A stretch of DNA of 44,434 nt from Cystobacterineae bacterium. Lineage in GTDB: Bacteria > Myxococcota > Myxococcia > Myxococcales > Myxococcaceae. Each line of letters begins with the position of its first letter. The first letter of the stretch is position 1. The DNA lies in the NCBI GenBank assembly GCA_009782175.1, contig WRKR01000023.1:1-44434 (forward strand), written 5' to 3'. Of the stretch, positions 10,879 through 18,601 are shown piece by piece. The position numbers and the translations under genes were made by a program. Below the pieces are notes generated by a model that ran no database searches, was not told where the DNA came from, and saw only the letters and a list, made by a program, of their open reading frames with translations.

Positions 10879-12540
10879 ATGTCCACTAAACACAAAGGGC
10901 CCACTCAACATAAAGGAGCCGTTGCTGTTGGGGCGGGAATTTTGCTTTCCCGTTTGTCAGGCCTGTTGAGGCAGAAGCTTTTGGCGCATTTTTTGGGGGT
11001 TGGGCCTGTTGCAGCTGCTTTTGCGGCGGCCATGCGCATACCGAATTTTTTGCAAAACCTGTTTGGAGAAGGGGCATTGTCCGCAGCCTTCATTCCCATA
11101 TATGCGAGGTTGCGCGCACGCAAGCAGGACGAGGAAGCCGACAAGTTGGCCTTTGGTTTGTTTTCCATTTTGTTGTTGCTCATTTCCGTATTGGTGGTTT
11201 TGGGCATTGAGTTTGCGGAGGTTTTGGTAAGTTTGTTTGCACCTGGCTTTGTGGGCGAGCAGAGGGTGCTGACGGTGGAGTTAACGCGCATTCTCTTCCC
11301 CAGCACAGGCATTTTGGTTTTATCCGCCTGGTGTTTGGGGATTTTAAATAGCCACCGTCAATTTTTCTTGTCCTACGCTGCGCCTGTTGTTTGGAATGGC
11401 TGCATTATTGCGGCCTTGCTTTTGGGTGGAGAGGGGATGGAGCTGGTTATATTGGTACGGTGGACATGTTGGGGGGTATTGGCAGGGAGTTTGGCGCAAT
11501 TTTTAATACAATGGCCTTTTATATGGCGGTGGATTGGAAGGCCAAAGCTGGAAAAAATGCGGATGAAGGGGGAGCCTTTAAAGGAGGTTTTGAAGAATGC
11601 GGGGCCAGCGGTGGCCTCTCGTGGCGTGGTACAAATAAACGCGCTTATAGACAGTGCTTTGTCCTCCCTGGTGGGTGAAAGGGCCGTGGCGGCTTTGGCC
11701 AATGCCCACATATTTTCCCTGCTCCCCTTGAGTTTGTTTGGGGTTGCTGTTTCGGCTGCTGAGTTGCCGGCTTTGTCCGAGGAGGCTGATCAGCTGGGGG
11801 AGCAAGCCCAAACGGCGTTGAAGCAACGCCTGGCGGGGGGGGTGGAGAGGATGGCTTTTTTCGTCATTCCCTCTGCGGTGGCTTTGTTTTTTCTGGGGGA
11901 TTTTATTGCTTCTGTTTTTGAGTCAGGCCGCGTCAGCGCTGCGGACACACGTTATATATGGTATATGCTGGCCGCCTCCTCCCTGGGCCTGTGGGCCCAG
12001 ACGCGCGCGCGCCTCTATAGCTCCGCCTTTTTCGCCCTCAAGGACACCCGGACGCCTTTTAAAATTTCCATGCTCCGCCTGGCCGTTTCGGCCCTCGTTG
12101 GCTTTTTTGCGGCCCTCTATGTTGCCGGCTGGCTGGGTTGGCCGCCCCACATGGGCGCTGTGGGCTTGTGTTTAACTTCCTCGCTGGTTGCCTGGCTGGA
12201 ATATATGGTATTGAGAAGGAGCCTGGCGCTCCGCATAGGCAACATATGCACAGGCGCAAAATTTCCTGGGCAGCTGAAATTGTGGTGTGCTGCTGTGTGC
12301 GCGGCCCTGCTGACATTGGCCATAAAATATGGGTTGAGTTTGAAGTTTGGGGTTGCCGTTGGTGTGGCGGAGGAGTTTGGAGGTTGGTGGTTGGCCCCTC
12401 CCCAGTTGCCTCATGCATGGTGGCTCTCCTTGTTGCTGTTGCTCTACGGAGGAATTTATTTTCTAATGGCGGCTTTGCTGGGGGACTTGCGGGCCAGGGT
12501 TTGGTTGGCAAGGCTTGGCAAGAGGTTGCCCTTGCGCTAG
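10879..12540 (+). CDS. murJ: Lipid II flippase MurJ
   Basis: 553 residues, polytopic (about 14 membrane helices) MOP-superfamily protein. It flips lipid II across the inner membrane for peptidoglycan synthesis. The N-terminus is diagnostic: ILLSRLSGLLRQKLLAHFLG, then AFAAAMRIPNFLQNLFGEGA and LSAAFIPIYARL. Later, ARLYSSAFFALKDTRTPFK is also typical. I chose ATG 10879, shortly before the conserved core; a TTG at 10837 would add 14 residues without membrane or family support. A GGAGG sits 22 bases upstream of the ATG, too far to be a normal ribosome site. The divergent M23 peptidase also works on the cell wall. Confidence 0.95.
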   Translation: MSTKHKGPTQHKGAVAVGAGILLSRLSGLLRQKLLAHFLGVGPVAAAFAAAMRIPNFLQNLFGEGALSAAFIPIYARLRARKQDEEADKLAFGLFSILLLLISVLVVLGIEFAEVLVSLFAPGFVGEQRVLTVELTRILFPSTGILVLSAWCLGILNSHRQFFLSYAAPVVWNGCIIAALLLGGEGMELVILVRWTCWGVLAGSLAQFLIQWPFIWRWIGRPKLEKMRMKGEPLKEVLKNAGPAVASRGVVQINALIDSALSSLVGERAVAALANAHIFSLLPLSLFGVAVSAAELPALSEEADQLGEQAQTALKQRLAGGVERMAFFVIPSAVALFFLGDFIASVFESGRVSAADTRYIWYMLAASSLGLWAQTRARLYSSAFFALKDTRTPFKISMLRLAVSALVGFFAALYVAGWLGWPPHMGAVGLCLTSSLVAWLEYMVLRRSLALRIGNICTGAKFPGQLKLWCAAVCAALLTLAIKYGLSLKFGVAVGVAEEFGGWWLAPPQLPHAWWLSLLLLLYGGIYFLMAALLGDLRARVWLARLGKRLPLR

Positions 12541-12620
12541 CTGTTGTTTCGCGTCAAGCTTATGCTCCATTGGCGAATGGGAGGCTTGGTGGTTTTTTTC
12601 AAGAAGTGAGGTTTTAAAAA

Positions 12621-14348
12621 GTGGCCGAAATTGAAAGCAACGTTGAGAGCAACGTTGAGGAGAAGGTTTTAGACGTCCATGGGGAAAAAGAGGCGCAACC
12701 CGAGCTAGCCCTTGCAGAAGAGGCGGGGGCAGTGGTGCCCATGGTTGTTGTCCGCCGTGCGAGTGCACCCGTTATTACGCAGGCTGAGCCGGAGTTGCTC
12801 AAACAAGTTTCTTCTGCGGCACCCTCTATGCGCAAAGCACTGCATATGGGCGATCAGGTGCATGGAAAAATTTTGCAACTCAATGCGCAAGTGGCTTTGG
12901 TGGCCTTGGATGAGCCCCATGTAGAGGCGATGGTGGAGTTGACGGAGCTGCATGACGAGGAGGGGATTTTGCGTTTTGGCATAGGGGATGAGTTGGATGC
13001 CTATGTTGTGGAAATGGGGGCCAAAGGCATTATTCTGTCTCGCCAGCTGCCAGAAAAATTTCAAAACTTGGCCAAGCTGAAACAAGCACAAGAGACGAAG
13101 ACGCCCATAGAGGGTTTGGTATTGGCGGCGAAGAAAGGTGGCCTGGAGGTTGCGGTTGAGCAGACGCGGGCTTTTTGCCCTGTGAGCCAGTTGGAATTAA
13201 GCCCCCCCAAAAGTTTAGAGGGGTTTATAGGAGAAAAGCTTTGCTTCCATATAATGAAGGTGAAGGGGCAGCGTGTGCTTTTGTCTCGTCGGGCTTTGCT
13301 TGAAGAAGCCTTGCAAGCGAAGGCGGAGGCATTGCGCAGTGAGTTGGAAGAAGGAAAAATTTTCAAGGGTGTGGTGACGCACCTGCGCGAGTTTGGTGCT
13401 TTTGTGGATTTGGGTGGCCTGGAGGGTTTGGTGCCCACTTTGGAGTTAAGCCACCGCCGCATCCACCACCCTTCGGAAGCCATACGCTCCGGAGAGGTTG
13501 TGGAGGTGAAGGTTTTGCGCATTGAGCCCCCCAACCCTCCCGAGAGGACGAAGGAGCGCATAACGCTTTCTGTCAAACAATGCCAGGAGGAGCCTTGGAG
13601 CCAAGCGGCCTCCCAATTGAAGGCGGGGGGGGAATATAAAGGCAAAGTAGTGCGTTTTGCCGCTTTTGGTGCTTTTGTGGAGTTGTTGCCAGGCGTGGAC
13701 GGTTTGCTGCACATTTCAGAGTTGGGCACCAAACGTATACTCCACCCCAAGGAAGTGCTTTCCCTAGGGCAAGAGCTTCAAGTTGTGCTGGAATCCTTCT
13801 CCCTGAGTGAGCGCCGGGCAAGTTTGCGCCTGGCCAAAAACACAGCAGACATGCAAGAATTCCCCACACTCAACAGCCTGACACAGGAGCAGCAGGAAAC
13901 ACCTCCTGCAACCCCAACACCTTTGCCACCTTCCGCCGAGGAAAGGCCTCCTTGGAAAGCAAAGTCAGTGGTTATTGTTAAAGAGCCGCGAGAGCCCAGA
14001 GAGCCCAGAGAGCCGCGAGAGCCACGGCTGCGCATAGGCGAGTCCGTGGCAGCCAAAATAGAGCGCATAGAGCCTTCTGGGCTTTGGGTGGTTTTTGGCC
14101 AAAAACAAGGCTTCATCCCCGCCAGTGAAACGGCCACCGCGCGTGGAGCTGACTTAAAGCGAGCCTTCCAATTGGGGCAGGAAGTACAAGCAGAGGTTTT
14201 GAATGTTTCTGCTGATGAGGTGCGTCTCTCCATTGCGAAGGCCCAAAAAACAGAAGAGCGCAAAAGCCTAGAGGCCTTTCGTCAGCAGCAAAAAGGCTCC
14301 ATCGGCTTTGGTACCTTGGCCGACAAGCTGAAAAACCTAAAAGTATAG
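12621..14348 (+). CDS. S1-domain RNA-binding protein (RpsA-like, five domains)
   Basis: 575 residues with five S1 (OB-fold) RNA-binding domains: roughly 76-142, 162-223, 244-320, 335-405 and 471-541. Domains 3 and 4 are the best conserved (HLREFGAFVDLGGLEGLVP and RFAAFGAFVELLPGVDGLLH). It resembles ribosomal protein S1, which brings mRNA to the 30S subunit, but has an acidic N-terminal tail and a charged linker at 455-469 made of five EPR repeats. Whether it is the main S1 or a second S1-like protein cannot be settled here. GTG 12621 has GAGG ten bases upstream. The N-terminus has a 12-base duplication (12633-12656, ESNV twice). Confidence 0.85.
   Translation: MAEIESNVESNVEEKVLDVHGEKEAQPELALAEEAGAVVPMVVVRRASAPVITQAEPELLKQVSSAAPSMRKALHMGDQVHGKILQLNAQVALVALDEPHVEAMVELTELHDEEGILRFGIGDELDAYVVEMGAKGIILSRQLPEKFQNLAKLKQAQETKTPIEGLVLAAKKGGLEVAVEQTRAFCPVSQLELSPPKSLEGFIGEKLCFHIMKVKGQRVLLSRRALLEEALQAKAEALRSELEEGKIFKGVVTHLREFGAFVDLGGLEGLVPTLELSHRRIHHPSEAIRSGEVVEVKVLRIEPPNPPERTKERITLSVKQCQEEPWSQAASQLKAGGEYKGKVVRFAAFGAFVELLPGVDGLLHISELGTKRILHPKEVLSLGQELQVVLESFSLSERRASLRLAKNTADMQEFPTLNSLTQEQQETPPATPTPLPPSAEERPPWKAKSVVIVKEPREPREPREPREPRLRIGESVAAKIERIEPSGLWVVFGQKQGFIPASETATARGADLKRAFQLGQEVQAEVLNVSADEVRLSIAKAQKTEERKSLEAFRQQQKGSIGFGTLADKLKNLKV
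13984..14028 (+). repeat. 9-bp tandem repeat encoding (EPR)5
   Basis: Five units (GAGCCGCGA or GAGCCCAGA, last GAGCCACGG) in frame, making a charged linker between S1 domains 4 and 5. Copy-number change would lengthen or shorten the linker without a frameshift. Confidence 0.85.
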
Positions 14349-14397
14349 TGCCTCTCTCTATTTTGAAGGGCATAAATAAGTTTTAGCAACTCTATGC

Positions 14398-14435
14398 TTG
14401 ACGTGGCAGCCCTTAGGCGCTAGGAAAGCTGCCAC
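14398..14435 (+). promoter_or_regulatory. Likely tRNA-fMet promoter overlapped by an inverted repeat
   Basis: TTGACG (14398-14403), a 17-base spacer, then TAGGAA (14421-14426), placing the start near 14433, just before the tRNA at 14440. An 8-bp perfect inverted repeat, GTGGCAGC (14403-14410) and GCTGCCAC (14428-14435), brackets the spacer and start site. The -10 match is only moderate. Confidence 0.45.
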
Positions 14436-14439
14436 TTGC

Positions 14440-14513
<74 letters not shown>

Positions 14514-14522
14514 AGCAGCAGT

Positions 14523-14554
14523 CCCCACAAGCCCCAAAGCCTTGTGGGGTTTTG
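14523..14554 (+). terminator. Rho-independent terminator after tRNA-fMet
   Basis: CCCCACAAG (14523-14531) pairs perfectly with CTTGTGGGG (14541-14549) around a nine-base loop, followed by TTTTG. It lies ten bases after the tRNA. Confidence 0.85.
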
Positions 14555-14711
14555 CTTTTGAGGCGTGTACCCGCCCATTTGTACCTGCCCATATATGCCA
14601 CCCCCAAAGCACATGGCGTCTGGCTTTGGCGTCTTTTCCCTACACCCTGTGTTGGGATTGTGTTAAACAACCTGGGCTATTATGGCCGGAACCACGCAAG
14701 AAGAGTCCACA

Positions 14712-16460
14712 ATGAAACCCACTGGAAACATCAAACTCAATGTCTCAAAGGTAAATGTCTCAAAGGCAAATGCCTCAAAGGAATTTTCTGTGAAACGTTT
14801 TGCCCTGGGCACACTGTGTGTGTTGCTGGCGATGGCTTTGGGGGCCTGCTCTGAAGAGTCTTCTCCTTCTTCTCCTTCTTCTTCTTCTTCTCCAGGGGGA
14901 AGGGACAACACCATAGAGTGGGACGGTGAGGGCTTTCTAGTTATTTTTGACGAAAATGGTGGGGACACCCTGGCAAACCCGCAAGACAAAATAGTGCTGC
15001 AACCTGAAACAACCGTGGACGCTTTGCCTGAGCCCCCCACACGAGAGGGCCATAACTTTCTGGGGTGGAATATGGAAGAGGATGGGAGTGGAATGCCTTT
15101 CACCGCCAACACTCCAGTGAGTGAGAACCTCAGGGTTTATGCACAGTGGGAGCTTTCTTCTTCTTCAGGGCTCCCTCGGTTGAGTGTTTCCATTAACCCC
15201 AGTGCGGACATACTCACGCCTATGGTCAATGGTACTTATAGTGAGCGCTCCACCACCTTGGGTGTGGTGGTTTCAGGCTTTGCCAATGCTGCCGAGGCCA
15301 ACAACGCAAGGCTCAGCGTCAGTGTTACCAATGGCTTGTCCTTCACCGTTGAAAGCAACCCCTCGGGAAATGTTCAAAATTTCAGCGTTGTTGTGGAATA
15401 TAATGGCCAGACAGCATTTCCTTCAGGCGTGGCCACCTTCACCCTGAGCCTCATCCAGGTACCGGGCTATGAGCCTGAAAGCAGAACCACAAACGTCAAC
15501 ATCAGAGATGGCTTGGCTGCAGACAGTGCCATTCCGCTGGATAGGGGAAACATCCTCCATTTTAACAGCTATGCGAGGACGGCCGAGGGCCTGGCTAGGC
15601 ATTATAGGTTGACAGCAAATGTTAACCTCGACACCTCCTCCACAAACAACTGGACGGCCATAGGCACCGATACGGCCCCCTTTATGGGCAGCTTCAATGG
15701 CGACGGCCACACCCTCTATGGCCTTCGCATCAGCAACAGCAGCAACCACCAGGGCTTGTTTGGCTATATAGGCCAAGGTGCCTTGGTAGAAAACCTGGGG
15801 GTGACGGATGTGAACGTCTCCAGCTCCAACCAATATATCGGCGGCCTGGTGGGCTTTTCCAACGGCACGGTGCAAAACTGCTATGCCACGGGAGCTGTCA
15901 GCAGCACCCACTATAGCAGCCACGTCGGCGGCCTGGTGGGCAGCAACGGCACCGGCAGCCACGTGCAAAACAGCTATGCCACGACCACCGTCAGCGGCCG
16001 CAACTATGCCGGTGGCCTGGTGGGCTATAACAACGGCACCATAGAGCATGTCTATGCCACGGGAAGTATAGGCGGCACCCTCCATAGCTATGCCGGCGGC
16101 CTGGTGGGGGGAAACGACGGCACGCTGCGAAACAGCCTGGCGCTCAACCCAAGGATTGACAGTTCTTATTATGTCAGTGGCACCGCCTATTGCAGCACCA
16201 CCAACATTGGGCGTGTAGCGGGCAGCGCCGGCACCTTGTCCAGCAACGCTGCATATAGCGGCATGCTCAACTGCTTGGGCGCCATATGGACTTCAAACCT
16301 AGGCCCAGGCAGCATCCACGGCGAAAACAGGGCCTTTTCCGCTCTGCAAGTAGAAGGCGGCTTCCCAGAGGCATTGCGCACCACCCCGTGGACATATCAG
16401 GAAGGAAGGCTCCCCGGCCTCTTCGGGCAAACGGTGCTTATGCCTTCACATATACAGTGA
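14712..16460 (+). CDS. GLUG/InlB-repeat surface lipoprotein 1
   Basis: 582 residues. The signal is a lipoprotein type ending in LGAC, followed by a Ser/Pro-rich linker. Next comes one InlB-type (Listeria-Bacteroides) repeat, VIFDENGGDT to FLGWNMEEDGSG and RVYAQWE. A beta-sandwich-like region follows, then a beta-solenoid with about four GLUG repeats (GGLVGFSNGTVQNCYATG and similar) ending in ALNPRI. Such proteins are exported and often mediate surface binding; the ligand is unknown. ATG 14712 has AGAAGAG seven bases upstream; ATG 14682 lacks a site. The n-region of the signal peptide is unusually long because of a tandem repeat. A paralogue lies at 40.7-42.6 kb on the other strand. Confidence 0.85.
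   Translation: MKPTGNIKLNVSKVNVSKANASKEFSVKRFALGTLCVLLAMALGACSEESSPSSPSSSSSPGGRDNTIEWDGEGFLVIFDENGGDTLANPQDKIVLQPETTVDALPEPPTREGHNFLGWNMEEDGSGMPFTANTPVSENLRVYAQWELSSSSGLPRLSVSINPSADILTPMVNGTYSERSTTLGVVVSGFANAAEANNARLSVSVTNGLSFTVESNPSGNVQNFSVVVEYNGQTAFPSGVATFTLSLIQVPGYEPESRTTNVNIRDGLAADSAIPLDRGNILHFNSYARTAEGLARHYRLTANVNLDTSSTNNWTAIGTDTAPFMGSFNGDGHTLYGLRISNSSNHQGLFGYIGQGALVENLGVTDVNVSSSNQYIGGLVGFSNGTVQNCYATGAVSSTHYSSHVGGLVGSNGTGSHVQNSYATTTVSGRNYAGGLVGYNNGTIEHVYATGSIGGTLHSYAGGLVGGNDGTLRNSLALNPRIDSSYYVSGTAYCSTTNIGRVAGSAGTLSSNAAYSGMLNCLGAIWTSNLGPGSIHGENRAFSALQVEGGFPEALRTTPWTYQEGRLPGLFGQTVLMPSHIQ
14739..14783 (+). repeat. Three 15-bp units lengthening a signal peptide n-region
   Basis: AATGTCTCAAAGGTA, AATGTCTCAAAGGCA and AATGCCTCAAAGGAA in tandem, encoding NVSKV, NVSKA and NASKE just before the signal-peptide core. 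Each unit stays in frame and adds one lysine. Confidence 0.9.
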
Positions 16461-16554
16461 GGGTGTGTCAGTGAGGGTGTGTCAGTGAGGGTGTGTCAGT
16501 GAGGGTGTGTCAGTGAGGGTGTGTCAGTGAGGGTGTGTCAGTGAGGGTGTGTTT
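16457..16554 (+). repeat. Seven 14-bp tandem units starting at the stop codon
   Basis: Six perfect copies of GTGAGGGTGTGTCA (16457-16540) and a seventh that changes at its end (16541-16554). The TGA stop of the GLUG lipoprotein gene (16458-16460) is inside the first copy. Since 14 is not a multiple of 3, the TGA appears in all frames across the array. Confidence 0.95.
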
Positions 16555-16684
16555 TTGGCCCTGCCAGGCGGGGGTGCAGAGTGTTTTTTCGCCTGCACGG
16601 CGGGGCTAAAAAAGGTTTTTTTGTGAGAGGCGAGTTTAGGCTCGCCTCAAGTGAAACCGGTCTGGAGTTCAAACCAAAACCGGT
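16555..16684. other. Palindrome-rich gap between converging genes
   Basis: Holds a copy of the T-flanked GC element (16585-16623), a perfect 8-bp hairpin (GAGGCGAG 16627-16634 with CTCGCCTC 16641-16648), and AAACCGG (16654-16660) pairing with CCGGTTT (16680-16686), the last overlapping the stop of the next minus-strand gene. These probably terminate both converging transcripts. Confidence 0.5.
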
Positions 16685-17374
16685 TTAGCGCCTGTATTGC
16701 CTGGCTAAAGAAATAAAATTTCGAAAAATAAGCGCTTGGCATGGGACTGATTCCAGCAAAAACTCAGGGTTCCACCGCAGCCCCACAACTTTGCCCTTGC
16801 GCCCTTCTATGGCCTCCGTCGTCCCATCCAAAGCTTTGGCGGCAATGCTGGCGTGCTCATTGCCCAGCCAACACTCAGGCTTGTGCATGGAGTTAACCAT
16901 CAGCTGCCCCAAGCCTAAACACGCTTCCAACCAGCTTTCCTTCTGAAGGGCTATGGGGTGAAAAGGCTGAGTTTTTGTCAAAGTCTGCTGGTGCTCAAAC
17001 ACGGTTTCAGGTAGCCGCTTGTCCACCGTTATTCCCCAAAAAGAAGCCAAAAACTCACAAGCCCTCCCGCAAGCCAAAATGGGAAGCCCCTTTTTTATGG
17101 CCTGCTGCAACCCAAAATGCATCAGCATTTCACCACCTTTTCTCTCACCGCCTCCTTCATGCAGCCCGGAGAGCAACCACCCACTCACTCTCCCTAAAGT
17201 TGCCGCCATCAACTTCTCGTCATTAACCGGCGGCAACAACAAAGGGACGCCCCCTGCCTTCCAAATAGCACGCGCACATGCAGACAGCACTTCCTCCTCA
17301 GCGGAAAGCTCCGAAGAAAACAGGCCCGCTGAAACCATCAACATGGGTTTTTTTCCTCTATAACCCGCACTCAC
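16685..17374 (-). CDS. PuuD-like class I glutamine amidotransferase fold, catalytic residues lost
   Basis: 229 residues. It aligns with the peptidase C26 family (PuuD, gamma-glutamyl-GABA hydrolase): KKPMLMVSAGLFSSE start, AGGVPLLLPP, LPILACGRACEFL, VNSMHKPE and VVGLRWNPEFL. In PuuD the nucleophile block is ALCRG and the base block is WHPE. Here they read ACGRA and WNPE, so the nucleophile Cys is Gly and the catalytic His is Asn. It is probably not a hydrolase. GTG 17374 overlaps the thiE stop as GTGA, with AAAGG nine bases upstream; ATG 17344 with a GAGG upstream is an alternative. The overlap suggests co-translation with thiE. Confidence 0.7.
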   Translation of the reverse strand: MSAGYRGKKPMLMVSAGLFSSELSAEEEVLSACARAIWKAGGVPLLLPPVNDEKLMAATLGRVSGWLLSGLHEGGGERKGGEMLMHFGLQQAIKKGLPILACGRACEFLASFWGITVDKRLPETVFEHQQTLTKTQPFHPIALQKESWLEACLGLGQLMVNSMHKPECWLGNEHASIAAKALDGTTEAIEGRKGKVVGLRWNPEFLLESVPCQALIFRNFISLARQYRR

Positions 17375-18024
17375 GCGTATAGGGCCTTTGCAAATAATTG
17401 CCGCAATTTCAATGCCTCTTGCCCAGGATCCACCGCTTGCCATATGCCGGAAATGACAGCGGCGGCATGTACGCCCGTTCCGGCTATTTCAGCAATGTTG
17501 GAGGCCGAAATGCCGCCAATGGCTACCACAGGCAGAGGGCTGTGCTTCACCACTTGAGAAAGCGCCTCTATGCCCAAAGCAGCCATGGGCAAAAACTTGG
17601 TCTGCGTTCCAAAAACAGGGCCCAGCCCTACATAGTCTGCCCCCTCCTCCTTGGCCCGTTGCGCTTGCTCTATATTGCGAATGGTTTTTCCTATGAGTAT
17701 GCCTGAGCCCAAAAGCCCCCTGGCTATGGGTACAGGCATGTCTTCTTCACCCAAATGTATGCCCGGCGCCCATTTAAGCAGTGCCAGATCCGAGCGATCG
17801 TTCACAATGCACATGGCTCCTTGCCTCTCGCAACGCTCAACAACCTGTGCCGTCTGCTCCAAGGCATCGGCGTCTAAAGTCGCCTTTAGGCGCATTTGTA
17901 TGCACTTTATGCCGGCGGCCAACAGGGTGTCAAGCTGCTCTAGCACAGACAATTTCACATGGAGCGTATCCCCAACAAAAGCATAAATTCCTCTCGGAAG
18001 CTTTGCGGGGCTCTTGTCGTTCAT
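17371..18024 (-). CDS. thiE: Thiamine-phosphate synthase ThiE
   Basis: 217 residues, normal length. It joins HMP-diphosphate and thiazole phosphate to make thiamine phosphate in the cytoplasm. Motifs: CIQMRLK, CIVNDRSDLAL, GIHLGEEDMP (family GQED, here GEED), YVGLGPVFGTQTK, LPVVAIGGI and AAVISGIW. It is a TIM barrel. No other thiamine gene is nearby, and the 50-base gap to the divergent unit is too short for a TPP riboswitch. The ATG at 18024 lacks a strong ribosome site. Confidence 0.93.
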   Translation of the reverse strand: MNDKSPAKLPRGIYAFVGDTLHVKLSVLEQLDTLLAAGIKCIQMRLKATLDADALEQTAQVVERCERQGAMCIVNDRSDLALLKWAPGIHLGEEDMPVPIARGLLGSGILIGKTIRNIEQAQRAKEEGADYVGLGPVFGTQTKFLPMAALGIEALSQVVKHSPLPVVAIGGISASNIAEIAGTGVHAAAVISGIWQAVDPGQEALKLRQLFAKALYA

Positions 18025-18074
18025 TCAAAAGCTGTTATATCCATTCCACAAAAAATTTGCCCGTGGAGAATCTC

Positions 18075-18293
18075 GTGTCAGAAAATCGCTTCTTCGACAA
18101 GCGTTGTGCCAAACATTATATCTCAACCGGCGTCCTGAGCCCGGAAGCTTTTCAGCAACACCTGGAGGCTTTGCCGGATCTCTTCGAAAAAGCTTGCCCC
18201 ATAGAAGCAAGCATGGACGAAGAGGCGCCTATGGAAATACCTGAAACACCTCAGGCGGCCCCACCTGAAATACCACCTGCGGAAACACCATGA
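18075..18293 (+). CDS. Small conserved-looking protein, unknown function
   Basis: 72 residues, soluble. An N-terminal basic helical part (RFFDKRCAKHYISTGVLS) leads into PEAFQQHLEALPDLFEKA, then a Pro/Glu-rich tail. The GTG at 18075 has GGAG seven bases upstream, good support for this start. The gene overlaps the next one by four bases (ATGA). I do not recognise a named family. The overlap chain with the next two genes suggests a shared task. Confidence 0.65.
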   Translation: MSENRFFDKRCAKHYISTGVLSPEAFQQHLEALPDLFEKACPIEASMDEEAPMEIPETPQAAPPEIPPAETP

Positions 18294-18601
18294 GTCCACA
18301 AACAGGAAAGGGCTTCATCTGGCAAACGGCAACCACCTCCCTGGAAGCAGCAACCTTCTCCACTTTCATTCTGGGGCTCGCCTCCACCATCCTCGTCCAC
18401 TTGGGCGAAATGGAGGAGCCTCAAACCCAAAAAAGAGAAATTCAACTGCCTCTCGCAAGGCAATGCCTGGACTTTCTCGGCATCCTCTATGACAAAACCC
18501 AAGGGAACCTCAGCACAGAAGAGTCTCATTTGTTGCACCAAATATTGACTGATTTGCGCCTGCTTTATGTGCGCGTCCAGCAAAACCCCACACCACCGTG
18601 A
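18290..18601 (+). CDS. DUF1844 family protein
   Basis: 103 residues. The pattern ATFSTFILGLASTILVHLGE, then LPLARQCLDFLGILYDKTQG and LSTEESHLLHQILTDLRLLY, matches DUF1844, a short bacterial family without a known role. It is mostly helical, with a semi-hydrophobic first helix. It overlaps the upstream gene (ATGA) and the downstream gene (GTGA), so all three are likely translated as one unit. Confidence 0.85.
   Translation: MSPQTGKGFIWQTATTSLEAATFSTFILGLASTILVHLGEMEEPQTQKREIQLPLARQCLDFLGILYDKTQGNLSTEESHLLHQILTDLRLLYVRVQQNPTPP

Noticed and set aside
16457-16554. CRISPR array
   Set aside because: The 14-bp units are head to tail without spacers, and no cas genes are present.
18025-18074. TPP riboswitch upstream of thiE
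   Set aside because: The gap is only 50 bases, too short for the element, and no conserved CTGAGA-type core is seen.
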